Positions 1 through 10,115 of a DNA stretch of 64,000 nt are shown here, piece after piece (within the stretch, counting starts at the first letter, position 1; each line of letters opens with the position of its first letter). Where the stretch lies: the NCBI GenBank assembly GCA_020205615.1, contig CM035164.1, forward strand, positions 3,189,501 to 3,253,500. The letters run 5' to 3'. The DNA is from Panax quinquefolius (taxonomy: Eukaryota; Streptophyta; Magnoliopsida; Apiales; Araliaceae). Below the pieces are notes generated by a model. That model had not been told where the DNA came from and made no database searches. It saw only the letters and a list, made by a program, of their open reading frames with translations. The position numbers and the translations under genes are program-made.

Positions 1-1184
1 ATACAAATACTAAATTCACACAACTTAAACCATAATTCTAGAAAAATTAAATACTAGGATAACATATTTTAAAACCAAAAACTCCATTGTTAACACAGTA
101 AGCACTGTAATCATAGTTAGAAAATAATTTGATTTATTCTAACTATATTCTATTTAATTCTTACCCAATTCATATAATCACAATTAAATTCCATGATTAT
201 CATACAATACAAGTATAAATTTTGGTACTCTGAAAAACATATATTCATACATGTTTATGTTCACAGTAAAACTATTTCTTTTTCATTAACACACGATTAA
301 AATACCACTCATATATGCATATATATATATATATATATACATGCTAGTTATAACAATTATAACAACAAAACATGTAATACCAAAACAAATCCTAGAACAA
401 GGTTTACGTACAAATTTGGTAAAAACTTATACACTGGTTATTTCAAGAAAAAGAGAGACATACAATTTCTCAAAACTATATAATGTAAACATATATGATA
501 AGGTTTATACAACCTACCTTTAATTTGTTCCGACAACACTTGTTAATCACTGAGAATAGCTTTGACAAACTCAGAACTTATTTTGAAAAACACAGCCTTT
601 TCTCTCTTAAACTTTCTCTCAAATTCTCTCTTGTGTTCTTCTCTTTTTCTCAAAGAACTAGAATGTGTAAAAAGAAAACAACCGATATCTATAATGCGTA
701 AAATAAAACCGCTAACCTTAATACATCTAATTTAATAACATATCAATTACAAAACTAACGATATATTATATTATTATTTTATTAATCATTTAAATTTCAA
801 AATCCAAAAGCTAGTAGGCTTTGTTTAACTTAACTAATTTATAATTAAACACTTAATAACCTTAAGCATTGTTTGGATAAAACCAACTTAAATTAATTTA
901 ATTTATTTTAATATCTCTTTATAATATAATTATTTGTCACACTTTATTTAATAACAATTTATTAAATAAATTACTTAATGACATAACTCAATCCACATAA
1001 CACATTAATTATTTAACAAATAAATAATTAACTAATCGCATTAATTATTTAACAAATAGATAATTAACTAAATCAACTCAATCAAATTGAACAATTATTT
1101 ATTCAATAATAAACACATCCAATAAATACTTATATAAATCAATAAATATTTATAATTTACATTTATAAAATCTGGAATGTTACA
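1..1184 (-). mobile_element. Partial 3' LTR of a Ty3/gypsy element
   Basis: Read on the minus strand, an LTR-like start (TGTAACATTCC) lies at 1184, directly after a purine tract and the final codons of a gypsy polyprotein, which is the order expected at a 3' LTR. The stretch is very AT-rich with no credible ORF. It carries a short (TA)n run near 322-340 and, on the minus strand, a purine-rich block near 600-655. It runs off the left edge, so its far end and target duplication cannot be seen. Confidence 0.6.
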
Positions 1185-1197
1185 TCATTCCCCTCTT
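1185..1197 (-). other. Polypurine tract of the left gypsy element
   Basis: On the minus strand AAGAGGGGAATGA sits immediately before the LTR start at 1184. This is the usual place and composition of the plus-strand priming site of an LTR retrotransposon. Confidence 0.6.
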
Positions 1198-1310
1198 ATA
1201 AGGATTCTGTCCCCAGAATCACAACTCAAACAACACATTCATTATATTCTTCCCTACTTACAAAGATTCTGTCCCTAGAATCGAAGACACAGATTAAACA
1301 AATAACTCAG
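1187..1310 (-). pseudogene. Gypsy pol C-terminal remnant
   Basis: Two short minus-strand blocks resemble the last residues of plant gypsy polyproteins. Positions 1187-1221 read DSGDRILIRGE then stop, and 1262-1281 reads DSRDRIF. They compare with the FEGEIS-type end of the chromovirus at 44501. Everything upstream in this pol is missing, and the sequence then joins a copia integrase region, so a deletion or rearrangement is inferred near 1310. Confidence 0.5.
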
Positions 1311-2343
1311 GGTACTCTTTCATCATTTTCTCTTCGAAAATGACAGTCGGTAAATCATGTCGTAAATGAATCACCTGTTAAGGGTTCAAGATATTTAATT
1401 ATTGATAGGGACTCAAACTCAATATATATTCTCAGCCTCCTTTGAGGACCCATCTTTGTACGTTATGGAGGATAAATTGGAACATACACCGCACAACCAA
1501 ATATTCTTAGATGGAAAATATTTGGCTTATGACCAAAAACCAATTGTAATGGGGAGAATTTGTGATATGATGTTGGCCTAATGCGAATAAGTGTTGTTGC
1601 ATGTAAAATAGTGTGCCCCCAAACAGAGACAGGAAGTTTTGTTCTCATGAGCAATGGTCTTGCAATTAACTGGAGGTGTTTAATAAATGATCCAGCAAGA
1701 CCATTTTGAGTATGAACATGGGCAACTGGATGTTCATTGTTTATCCCAAGTGACATGCAATAATCATTAAATGTTTGGGATGTGAATTCACCAGCATTGT
1801 CAAGACCCATAGTATTGATTGTATAATCCGGAAATTATGCTCGTAATCTAATAATTTGAACAAGTAATCTCGCAAACGCCAAGTTGCAAGTTGATAATAA
1901 ACACACATGTGACCATCTTGTATATGCATCTATTAAAACCATAAAATATCTAAATAGTCCACTTGGTGGTTGAATAGGCACACAAATATCTCCTTGAATA
2001 CGTTCGTGAAATCTTGGGGATTCAATCCCAACTTTAACTGGTGATGGTCTAATGACCAATTTGCTTTGAGAACAAGCAGCACACGAGAATTCCTTAAATT
2101 GAAGAATCTTCTGGTTCTTTAATGGATGACCATGTGAATTCTCAATAATTCTTCGCATCATAATTGATCCAGGATGACCTAATCGGTCATGCCAAATAAT
2201 AAAATTATTTGGTTCATTGAACTTCTGGTTCATTATTGCATTGACTTCAATTGTACTAATACTTTTATAGTACAAACCTGAAGATAAAACATATAATTTT
2301 TTCAATATTTGTTTTCTAATAGAGACATTTGATACGATGTAAA
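1311..2343 (-). pseudogene. Ty1/copia integrase region
   Basis: This is the integrase part of a minus-strand copia polyprotein. The GAG-pre-integrase zinc ligands are visible (HDRLGH, then CAAC), followed by the catalytic core: QGDICVP supplies the first Asp and LDNAGEF the second. The expected third acid is lost: the motif normally written NGLAES reads NGLAGS, a Glu to Gly change. Two overlapping open frames (1463-1810 and 1835-2356) show a frameshift. Coding similarity continues past the core to about 1335 (LTGDSF, then a stop), after which RT and RNase H are absent. The protease of the same element lies beyond the TRIM that interrupts it. Confidence 0.82.
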
Positions 2344-2348
2344 TATAT
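2344..2348. repeat. TRIM target site duplication, left copy
   Basis: TATAT here is repeated exactly at 3072-3076, directly flanking the TRIM. Confidence 0.85.
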
Positions 2349-2594
2349 TGTAACACCCTAGTCCCACATCAAAAGATGGGGGACAAATTTATCTTCATAT
2401 AAGGAAATAAGTTACTACCAATAGTACCTTCAAGTCATGACCTTTTGGGAGCTTGTGGTGGGCAAAGATAACCCAAGAAGATACTATTGGGCTAGTAGTT
2501 TGAGGCCTTATAATTTGATGGATTTGATTCAATTCGGACTTGGGATTTGACCCGAGATTTATTTCGGACTCGGGATTTGAACCGGGTTGTTTAA
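2349..2594 (+). repeat. TRIM 5' LTR
   Basis: This 246-bp copy differs from the 3' LTR at a modest number of positions. Its last two bases have decayed from CA to AA. Confidence 0.9.
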
Positions 2595-2596
2595 TA

Positions 2597-2608
2597 TGGT
2601 ATCAGAGC
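2597..2608 (+). other. TRIM primer-binding site
   Basis: TGGTATCAGAGC two bases after the 5' LTR matches the complement of the initiator tRNA-Met 3' end, the usual primer of plant LTR elements. Confidence 0.88.
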
Positions 2609-2650
2609 CGACTCTCGAAAGCTCGGGTGGGGTCATTCGATCGGGTTGCC

Positions 2651-2748
2651 GGAGGTGGGGACACGAAGGCTGGTGGTATTATCCCACAATGGAGAGATGG
2701 AGGTCCGGAGGTGGGGACACGAAGCCAGCCGGTATTATCCCACAATGG
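2651..2748 (+). repeat. 42-nt direct repeat inside the TRIM
   Basis: The blocks 2651-2692 and 2707-2748 are near-identical 42-nt units offset by 56 nt. Both start GGAGGTGGGGACACGAAG and end CCCACAATGG. They fill much of the interior. Confidence 0.85.
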
Positions 2749-2812
2749 CTAGAGAGGCAAAGATCTTTTGGTCGTATGTGTGATCGGATTCTGACGGGGA
2801 CGACAGAAATTT

Positions 2813-2823
2813 AAGTGGGGGAG
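2813..2823 (+). other. TRIM polypurine tract
   Basis: AAGTGGGGGAG ends two bases before the 3' LTR. Confidence 0.85.
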
Positions 2824-2825
2824 TT

Positions 2826-3071
2826 TGTAACACCCCAGTCCCACATCGAAAGATGAGGGGAAAATTTATCTGCATATAAGGAAATAAGTTACTACCAATA
2901 GTACCTTCAAGTCATGACCTTTTGGGAGCATGTGGTGGGCTAAGATAACCCAAGAAGATATTATTGGGCTAGTAGTTTAAGACCTTATAATTTGATGGAT
3001 TTGATTCAATTCGGACTTGGAATTTGACCCGAGATTTATTCCGGACTCGGGACTTGACCCGGGTTGTTTCA
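2826..3071 (+). repeat. TRIM 3' LTR
   Basis: A 246-bp direct copy of 2349-2594, beginning TG and ending CA. It is followed by the TATAT duplication at 3072-3076. Confidence 0.9.
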
Positions 3072-3076
3072 TATAT

Positions 3077-3462
3077 TCTATACTATTGTCATTGGTTGTC
3101 TCAATATGGTACACATTAAGTCGTATATCTTTAAAACTTAGATGATTCCTCCTTGATTTAGTGAAAAACAAGGCATTATCAATAATAAATTTTGTTCCAC
3201 TAGAAAATATTATATTGGCTCTTCCAGAGCCTTCAATTAATTCTGTTGAACCTGATACTGTATTCACTTTTGATTTCATCATTCTTACATTTGAAAAATA
3301 TTGCTTATGTCTTAGAATGGTATGTGTCATTGCACTATCTACTAAGCATATATCTCTACTACTGATATTAGGATCATTTATAGCACGACGCAAATCCATA
3401 TTTTCTTCATAAAAGGAATAAATATATAATAAGTTCATAATAAGATATAATATTAATAACAC
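3077..3462 (-). pseudogene. Ty1/copia protease region
   Basis: Minus-strand aspartic protease of the same copia as the integrase at 1311-2343. The active-site motif reads VDSAMTHTI; this copia lineage commonly has DSA rather than DTG, so I do not count it as a mutation. The open frame runs on into the TRIM after IETTNDNSIEY, so its C-terminal part downstream of about 3077 is transposon, not protease. Removing the TRIM and one target copy would rejoin the two halves of the host element. Confidence 0.78.
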
Positions 3463-3655
3463 AATTCATTGCATTAAATAAACCAACATGAAATGAAGAA
3501 AACAAAATACATTGGAATATATTAGCATAAAAGAAATACACTTAAAAAGGATTAACATAATTTTGAACTAATTATTTTCATTACAAGAAATATCAACTTG
3601 CTCATTATTTTGCTCAAAGAAATCTTCAACGTCAAGGTGTGTCATATTCTAAGGA

Positions 3656-4596
3656 TCAAAATAAATCATTATTATCTTGATGTGGATGAGAAAATTTTAT
3701 TTCTATGTTTTTCTCCTTTCCTTTCAATGAGGAATGATATAAATCAACAAGATGTTTGACTGTACTATAGGTACGAGACCAATGTCCTTTCATTCCACAC
3801 CGATAACAGATATTTTCTTCCTTCTTGTTATCTCTGTTATTTATATTCTTTCCCCTTTCTTGTTTCTTATCATTGTTTGAAGATTTGGTATCATGGCTGT
3901 GGTAATTAAATTGTCCTCGCCCATGGCCACGTCCACGACCTTTATTACGACCACGACCATAATTATTGTTATATCTCATAGCATTCACTTCAGGGAATGG
4001 AGCTGAACCAGTTGGTCGTGATTCATGATTTTTGATTAAAATTTCTTTATTTTGCTCAGCCACAAGGAGACATGAAATCAGTTAAGAATATTTCTTAAAA
4101 CCTCATTCTCTATATTGTTGCTGCAGGAGCACATTTAAGGCATGAAAAGTAGAGAATATATTTTCTAACATATTTCCATCAGTGTTATTATCTCCACATA
4201 ATTTCAATTTAGAACAGATTTCAAACATCACAGAATTATATTCACTTACTGATTTAAAATCGTGCAATCGTAAATGTATCCAATCATAATGAGCTTTTGG
4301 GAGAATAACTGTCTTTCGATGGTCATATCTTTCTTTCAAATTTTTCAAAGAAGAAGATGATCTTTTATTGTGAGATACTCTAACTTCAACTACTCATGAA
4401 GATGATAGTGTAAGAAAATCATGGTCTTTGACTTGTTTTGACTAGGTGTTTCATTATCATCTTTAATGGTGTCTCCAAGACCCATGACATTAAGATGAAT
4501 TTCGACATCAAGGATCCATGACAAATAATTCTTACCCGTAATATCAAGTTCCACGAACTCAATTTTGGCAAAGTTTGTCATTGTAACTTCATACAA
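3656..4596 (-). pseudogene. Ty1/copia gag (UBN2 type)
   Basis: The capsid-like gag of the minus-strand copia lies in three successive open pieces: 4390-4596 with the N-terminal FVELDITGKNYLSW motif, 4103-4348 with the UBN2 middle, and 3656-4063 with an Asn/Gly/Arg-rich tail and zinc knuckle. The knuckle (3767-3808) reads CYRC, GH, then Tyr where the fourth zinc ligand Cys should be, so it is defective. Stops or frameshifts separate the pieces. I see no convincing 5' LTR or primer site above 4600. Confidence 0.8.
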
Positions 4597-5045
4597 AAAA
4601 TATCAAAAATCATTATAAATTTAGTTTATTATAACTATTCACATGTGCATGAATATCTGGTTATAAAAATTATATAATCATACAATATATATTTAGTCAT
4701 ACAATATAAAAAATGATGATGAATAACAGAAATGAGAGATCAATATATGTGTGTGTGTTATAACATTTAAATAGACACAAAATATTAAAATATAATTTTC
4801 AAATATGCTATTATGCCAAAAAGAAAAACATCCCAACAGTTGAATAATCATCCAATTGATATGATATTGGCAAAGTTGCTGACCATCAACATTAGATTAT
4901 AATCATCACCTAAACTAGAACAGTGGGTTTTTGGATATTTATTTATTATGTGCATGCATATATTTCCGGTAAGTACAACAAACTCTAATCATGGATTAAG
5001 AATGGAATAACAAGCAGTATGTTATGTTAAAAAAAATTGTGTATC
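4597..5045. other. AT-rich stretch without assigned function
   Basis: This is where the leader and 5' LTR of the minus-strand copia would be expected. I see no primer-binding site, no matching LTR and no coding similarity, so the 5' end of that element is probably lost or too decayed to recognise. Confidence 0.4.
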
Positions 5046-5069
5046 TATATATATATATATATATATATA
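5046..5069. repeat. (TA)n microsatellite at the caulimovirid edge
   Basis: About 12 TA units sit where recognisable caulimovirid leader sequence ends. Confidence 0.8.
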
Positions 5070-5183
5070 CAAGTGTTTAGAACATAAGAAGAGTAGAAGA
5101 GAAGAGAGAGCAGAGTCTAAAGATTTGTCAGAGAAAGAACTCTAAGTCTTTTTAAGTCTGCCTTCCTAACTAAGTTCGGTTTC

Positions 5184-5191
5184 CTTTTATA
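5184..5191 (-). promoter_or_regulatory. Putative pregenomic RNA promoter TATA box
   Basis: TATAAAAG on the minus strand lies about 240 bp downstream of the last caulimovirid ORF, followed by a leader rich in CTCTCTTCTCTTC. Pararetroviruses place the pregenomic promoter in this intergenic region. Function is inferred from position only. Confidence 0.5.
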
Positions 5192-5428
5192 GAATAAGGA
5201 AAGAACTATTACAACATTACTATTTCAAATTTGAATGATTATAGATAATATTTACTATTGATGAACAGTAAAATAGTGCTGACTTTTTACTATGCATAAA
5301 TGCTTCCGATAACTTTTGCTGAAAAAGGCCGAATCTTTTGACTAGTGGCTGCTTTCGGTGGAAAACCAGGAGCATGCGTGATTAACTGATTGATTGCTGA
5401 GTGGAGGCAACAATGAGTGATTGAAAGA

Positions 5429-6740
5429 TCATGCAAATAGTTCCTGAGCATCATGAAGGTTGATGGTGCCATATGGATCATCATCATCTTCGTCTTTACT
5501 GGCATTGGAAGCTGAAGAAGAGGAATACTCTGATGCTTCAACATCTTCACGTAACTGAGAAATTCTATCTTGAATGGCTTGAGGCATGAGCTTCAAATCT
5601 TTAACTTTGGAATTATTGATATTGGAGATATCAACTGAGGTTGACGAACCTGCTGGAATAACTTTTGACTTTTTTTTTATATTACTGGAAGAGTCTATGA
5701 CTGGTTTTGAATTAATCGGAACAATAGGAAGAGGGATAGGAGGGAATTCTTTTTCAACCTGCCCGATAATTCTATTAATATCAAATTTATCCCACCACTT
5801 GGTAAAAAAGATGCGGGTTACTACCATGGTGATTGGAAGAACATTGTTAACTTTAGTAACCTGACTGGAAGGATTAGAAACTGGGGGCGGATAAATTATT
5901 TCAACAATTGGAGTAAGAAGGTCGCATTGCCATTTCAGAATCCAAGGGACCTTGTATTTACTGACAAACTGAAGTAAGGCCGAGATACCTTCATATCGTT
6001 GTTGATATTGAATATTGTTACAAAATGAAAGACTTGGTCCTCTAATGGATCGGGGATTAAGGTAAGAGACGAGCCAAATCTCGACCACCATAAAAGGAAC
6101 CAGATGGGAAAAAGACTTTTGAACTTGTGGTCAAATTGTATAAACCACGAATGACTATGTGACTGGTTTTGGTAGAGAAAGATCTTTTTCCATGCTTCCA
6201 TGTAATCGAAATAACAAAATGAGTTATTTTGATTAGAGAGCTGTTGAAGATCAGATGGGTGATTACCCCAGTCAGTTATTGGGATAATCTGCTTAATGTA
6301 TAAAGAGTGATAAAGAACTTTACTTTCATCATCCCTAGCATAAATAGGTTTGACAAAAATTGACTCTGTTTCGAAAAGAATATCCTTATAATACGCAAGA
6401 GATTTATAAAGAGCAAGAGGAGTAAAATGTCATCCCGAAGGAAAATATTGGGAAACAAGTTTAATTGGATCATCTCTGGGTTTCATATGGGGCTCAATAT
6501 GAAATAGGTTATTTTCCCAATTTTGTTTGAATTCAGAAGCTGCCTGCATGTCGACTGATTTGGGGTTACTGGCTAGCACTTAGCTGTAAGACTTAGGGAT
6601 AGATCCAAGAACCTGAAATTTATTACTTGAAGGGACTGGGTTAACTGGGTGTGGAACCAAAGTTCCTTTGGGTTTGTTACTTGGGCCTGAAGGGCGGCCT
6701 GAACCACGAGAAAACTAACCTCCTCGCACACTCATATCGA
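5429..6740 (-). pseudogene. Caulimovirid ORF downstream of RNase H, unknown function
   Basis: Three frames together (6276-6473, 5935-6201, 5429-6091) give a protein that follows RNase H. Visible features are a region with SHSWFIQFDHKF and WFLLWW, a segment KVPWILKWQCDL, then KWWDKFD, and an acidic, Ser-rich C-terminus. The Trp-rich motifs recur in plant endogenous caulimovirids at this position (recalled from the family, not searched). The product could correspond to Florendovirus ORF2 or be a distant transactivator equivalent; I cannot decide. It is broken by frameshifts. Confidence 0.6.
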
Positions 6741-6744
6741 AGGT

Positions 6745-7363
6745 AGGGTACCTATATTATTAAATTCCTGAGTAAGAAAATCAGGAATTGAATTGTTACT
6801 TCCTTTAATATATTCAATCTCAAAATCCAAAATGCTCAACATGGCTTGCCATCTAACAAAGGATTGTTTTGATGCAATATTTTCAACGTCTTTTTCAAGA
6901 ATAAATTTCGCAGATTTGCAATCAATTCTGACTAGAAACTTTTGGTTTAGTAGGTCACTTTAAAATTTATTAATACATAAAACTAAAGAAAGAATTTCTT
7001 TTTTTATATTACTATAATTTAACTGTGTAGGATTCCATGCACCAGAATGAAATCGGATAATTTGCTCAGAAGAAACAGAAGTTAACTTTTGCTTGAGGAT
7101 ACCTCCGAATCCAATATCTGAGGCATCAATTTCAACAATTTTAAACGCTGAATCATTGGAAATGCCAAGGCGGGGCAAAGCCTTAACATATTTTTTAACT
7201 TGCTAGACGATAGAAATGTGTGTGTCAGTCTAAGGTGGAGGATTATCCTGTAAACGCTGAAAGAGAGGTTTACAGATTTTCCTGAGATTTGCATAGAACT
7301 TGCCAATATAGTTAAGCGAGCCCAGAAATCTCTGAAGTTGGGTTTTATTAGTAATTTTATCAA
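6745..7363 (-). pseudogene. Caulimovirid RNase H
   Basis: RNase H of the pararetroviral polyprotein. The acidic catalytic residues appear in order: EIDASD (first Asp), KKEILSLV (Glu) and RIDCKSA (Asp), so the active site looks preserved although the reading frame changes near 7180 and 6960. The domain closes with EIEYIKGSNNSIPDFL. It directly follows RT in the same strand. Confidence 0.75.
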
Positions 7364-8290
7364 AAATTTGTCAGTAAATTGAATAGCTCTATCAATAGGC
7401 CAAATAAGTCCGCGATAAATATTGAGATAAAGAAACCTAACTTTAGTCTAAAACAGACTGCATTTAGAGGGAGATAGGAAAAGACCATTGGTTTTAACAG
7501 TTTTGAAGAACGAATTTAAATGTTTAATATGTTCTTCAATGGTTCTGGAAAAAACGAGGATATCATCGATATAAACAATGATAAAATGACTTAAGGGGTT
7601 CAGAATGTCATTGAGAATGTTTTGAAATCACTAGGGGCATTCTTCAAACCAAATGACTGAACGTTCCACTCATAATGAACAAATGGGGTAGTGAATGATG
7701 TTTTGTACCTATCATCTGGGTGAATGGCAACTTGCCAGAATCCTGACTTTAGGTCAAATTTAGTAAAAATGGTGGCATAACTTCACCTATTAAAGATGTT
7801 TTCTTTATTGGGTAAAGGATATCTGATCCACTCGAGCACTTTGTTTAATGGCTTGTAATTAATGAGTAGACGAAGACCACCTCTTTCCTTTTCTGCTTCA
7901 TTGTTAACATAAAAGGCAGGACAAGACCAAGGGGATTTACTATGTCTAATTAGTTTTTTATTAAGGAGATCATTAATTTCCTTTTTGCATAACTCCATTT
8001 GTTCATGACTCATCTGGATAGGTCTAGCCTTAGTTGGAATCAAATGTTCCTTGAATTCCTTAGCATAAGGAAGCCTTACCATATGTTTCTTCCGATGCCA
8101 AAAAGCATTAGGAGAATCAGAACAAAGATTTTCATTTAAATAATCTTTTAAATCTGCAATTTTTTCTTGAACACTTTTACTCTTAAGATGTTCTTCAACT
8201 TGCTTATATTTAATCTCTTCCTTTAAGAAGTTTAAATGGGTGGATTTGCAGTTTAATAAATTCAAAGAATTAGAAATAGATTCATCTTGG
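7364..8290 (-). pseudogene. Caulimovirid reverse transcriptase
   Basis: The N-terminal half is open at 7783-8265 and shows the caulimovirid signatures SPWSCPAFYV, LRLLINYKPLN and YPLPNK. The catalytic motif YIDD is at 7562-7573, in a different frame from the N-terminal half, so at least one frameshift lies between about 7600 and 7780. Copia and gypsy RTs in the window have different flanking motifs, which supports a separate origin. Confidence 0.85.
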
Positions 8291-8559
8291 ATAAATTTTA
8301 AATCTCTTTCTTTAGGTTTAATGAGAAAATTGAATGTTATCTTTTTTCCTAAGTGTTTACAACTTAATCCTTAATTACTGGTAGTGAAAGGATATAATAA
8401 ATATATAAATGGTAATCCTAGGATGATTTTATCTGTAAGATTGCGAATTAAAACAAATGAAATTTTAAAACACATATTATCTTGAGAAATATGAACGTTA
8501 GGCAATTTATATTTTATCTCCATCTGACTACCATTAACAGAATTCAATTTTTCACTAGT

Positions 8560-8700
8560 TTTATTATAATACTTAGTAGGGATAAGACCTTATTGGATAC
8601 AATTCAAATCTGCACCAGTATCAACTAAGGTAGGGAGTCGTATTGAGAATATTTTATCGATAACTAAGTTAACAGAGATTTACCATTTTTAAATGGTGAT
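8560..8700 (-). pseudogene. Caulimovirid aspartic protease active site
   Basis: On the minus strand 8611-8622 encodes DTGA within LVDTGADLNCIQ, the retropepsin active site. A stop codon follows directly after CIQ. It lies between the capsid/linker and RT, as in caulimovirid polyproteins. Confidence 0.75.
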
Positions 8701-9360
8701 ATCTTTAATACGTTTGAGGGAGAGACCTTGAATAAAAAGGCCAGCTTCAACTTTAGCATTAGACGAATCAGGTAAGTCATGATTTTCATCACTAGAGGAC
8801 GAATCATGAATATGAAGGTCAGTTTTTTTTACTACAATTTCCTTTCTTTATTTAGAAATATCTGATTTTAAGTTAGAAATATCTCTTTTTAATTTGTTAA
8901 CTTCTTGATTTAACTCAGGGAGGGTAATTTCTTTAACAGGAGTTTTAAATATTTCAAGAGTTTTATTAAGGCTAAATATATGTTTATCTTTGGCTTTAAT
9001 AATCGTGTCTTTAACTTTATTATCCTTTGTTAATAAATCCTTTAACTTCTTGGTGTATTGAATCTTAAACTCAGGGTCAGAAATTTTACTAATTAAATCG
9101 ATTAACAGACAACTTTCTTCATCTTCTTTGGTAATAACATTTAATCTTTAATTTAATCCAGCAGTTTTCATTGCAATTATTAGCACAAATAGTGACATCT
9201 TCATTGTTACTATCTGTTTCTTTGTTACTGGAACTGTTATTAGAGGAATAAGGAATGTCTGAACCTTAATTCATCGTTACTGATGCTGTTCTCAATCCTC
9301 ATTAATTCTAATAGGTGCTCAGTATCTTCACTAGAAACATTTAACTGAGATAATTTTTGT
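8701..9360 (-). pseudogene. Lys/Glu-rich linker between capsid and protease
   Basis: The minus strand reads a charged, helix-favouring segment (for example KKLKDLLTKDNKVKDTI near 9010-9060, then LNQEVNKLKRDI), preceded by an Asn/Ser/Asp-rich part. Such coiled-coil-like linkers are common in caulimovirid polyproteins. Stops and frame changes are present. Confidence 0.55.
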
Positions 9361-9361
9361 T

Positions 9362-10115
9362 TTATCTTGCACTCATTTTTATAGTGCCCCTTTTGCCCAC
9401 AATTATGACAAATAATTTTACTTTTGTCAATTTTTTTAGGCTTTTTAGTGGATTTTTTACTCGATGATTTAGGTTTGGTGTAATAACTATCTTGGATATT
9501 ATCTTTTTAACTCTTATGTTTTTTCCTGTGTCGTTTGTGACTTTTATCAATATGTTTATGCCTGTGCTTTCTTCTAGAGGGTGCGACTGGGGGTAAACCA
9601 TATTGTTCACAAAATGTTCCTAACTCATATTTAGCTTTATTTTTTTTCTTTACCAGCTTGTTTAGATAGTTTGAAATCAATGCACATTTTTAGTCCAATT
9701 TTTTGGATGTAACTGAATATCACCATAGGTTAAGTTGTCATAATCAATATAACCCAAGTTTTTATTTAATTCTTCACAGACCTTATGAGCAAATAATGAA
9801 GGTAAACTATTAACGATTTTTTCTTTCCAAAATGGTTTATTACTATCACTACGCATCATAACACAAGAAGTAAAAATATCTTTGTACCATCTAAAATCAC
9901 TTAGAGTGGGACAAGTGAGATTACTTAACTGATCATGAATTCTTTCAGTGATATTACTGGGAGTACCAACAAAATGTTTGATTATGGTAAATATTAAAGT
10001 GTTAACACCATCCAGCGGGCCAATACCAACATCTTCATCAAAGATGGGGTTACCGTCGTCATCCATTTGGACAACATGGATTATGGATACTCTAGTATCT
10101 TCCGTGAGATGTTTT
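9362..10115 (-). pseudogene. Caulimovirid capsid protein region
   Basis: The capsid core is open at 9677-10115, with the family-like stretches FRWYKDIFTSCVMMRSD and FWKEKIVNSLP. After a frameshift comes ELGTFCEQYGLPP, then an Arg/Lys/His-rich basic block typical of a nuclear or nucleic-acid-binding tail. The zinc knuckle at 9369-9410 is intact: CHNCGQKGHYKNEC. The apparent start codon at 10144 and the first nine or so residues come from the copia LTR inserted at 10116, so the true N-terminal side is lost. Confidence 0.82.

Larger units (their letters stand above)
2349..3071 (+). mobile_element. TRIM (miniature LTR retrotransposon), complete
   Basis: A 723-bp element made of two direct 246-bp LTRs (2349-2594 and 2826-3071) around a 231-bp interior with no meaningful ORF. 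The LTRs begin TGTAACACC; the right one ends GTTTCA and the left GTTTAA. A primer-binding site complementary to initiator tRNA-Met and a polypurine tract sit at the expected ends of the interior. A perfect 5-bp duplication flanks it. It splits the copia pol between protease and integrase. Lacking any protein, it must have used enzymes from other elements. It has no 5S rRNA-like segment in its LTRs, so it is not Cassandra. Confidence 0.93.
5070..10115 (-). mobile_element. Endogenous caulimovirid (pararetrovirus), partial
   Basis: Minus-strand order: capsid, zinc knuckle, acidic/coiled linker, aspartic protease, RT, RNase H, then a separate ORF and a promoter-like TATA box. There are no LTRs and no integrase, as expected for Caulimoviridae. 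The order with a final ORF of unknown function resembles Florendovirus or petuvirus-like endogenous sequences. The movement-protein region, which should lie above 10115, is missing because the copia LTR at 10116 cuts it. Many frameshifts and stops make it an inactive fossil. Genus assignment needs phylogeny. Confidence 0.85.

Noticed and set aside
2349..3071. Cassandra-type TRIM
   Set aside because: No 5S rRNA-like promoter segment is visible in the LTRs.
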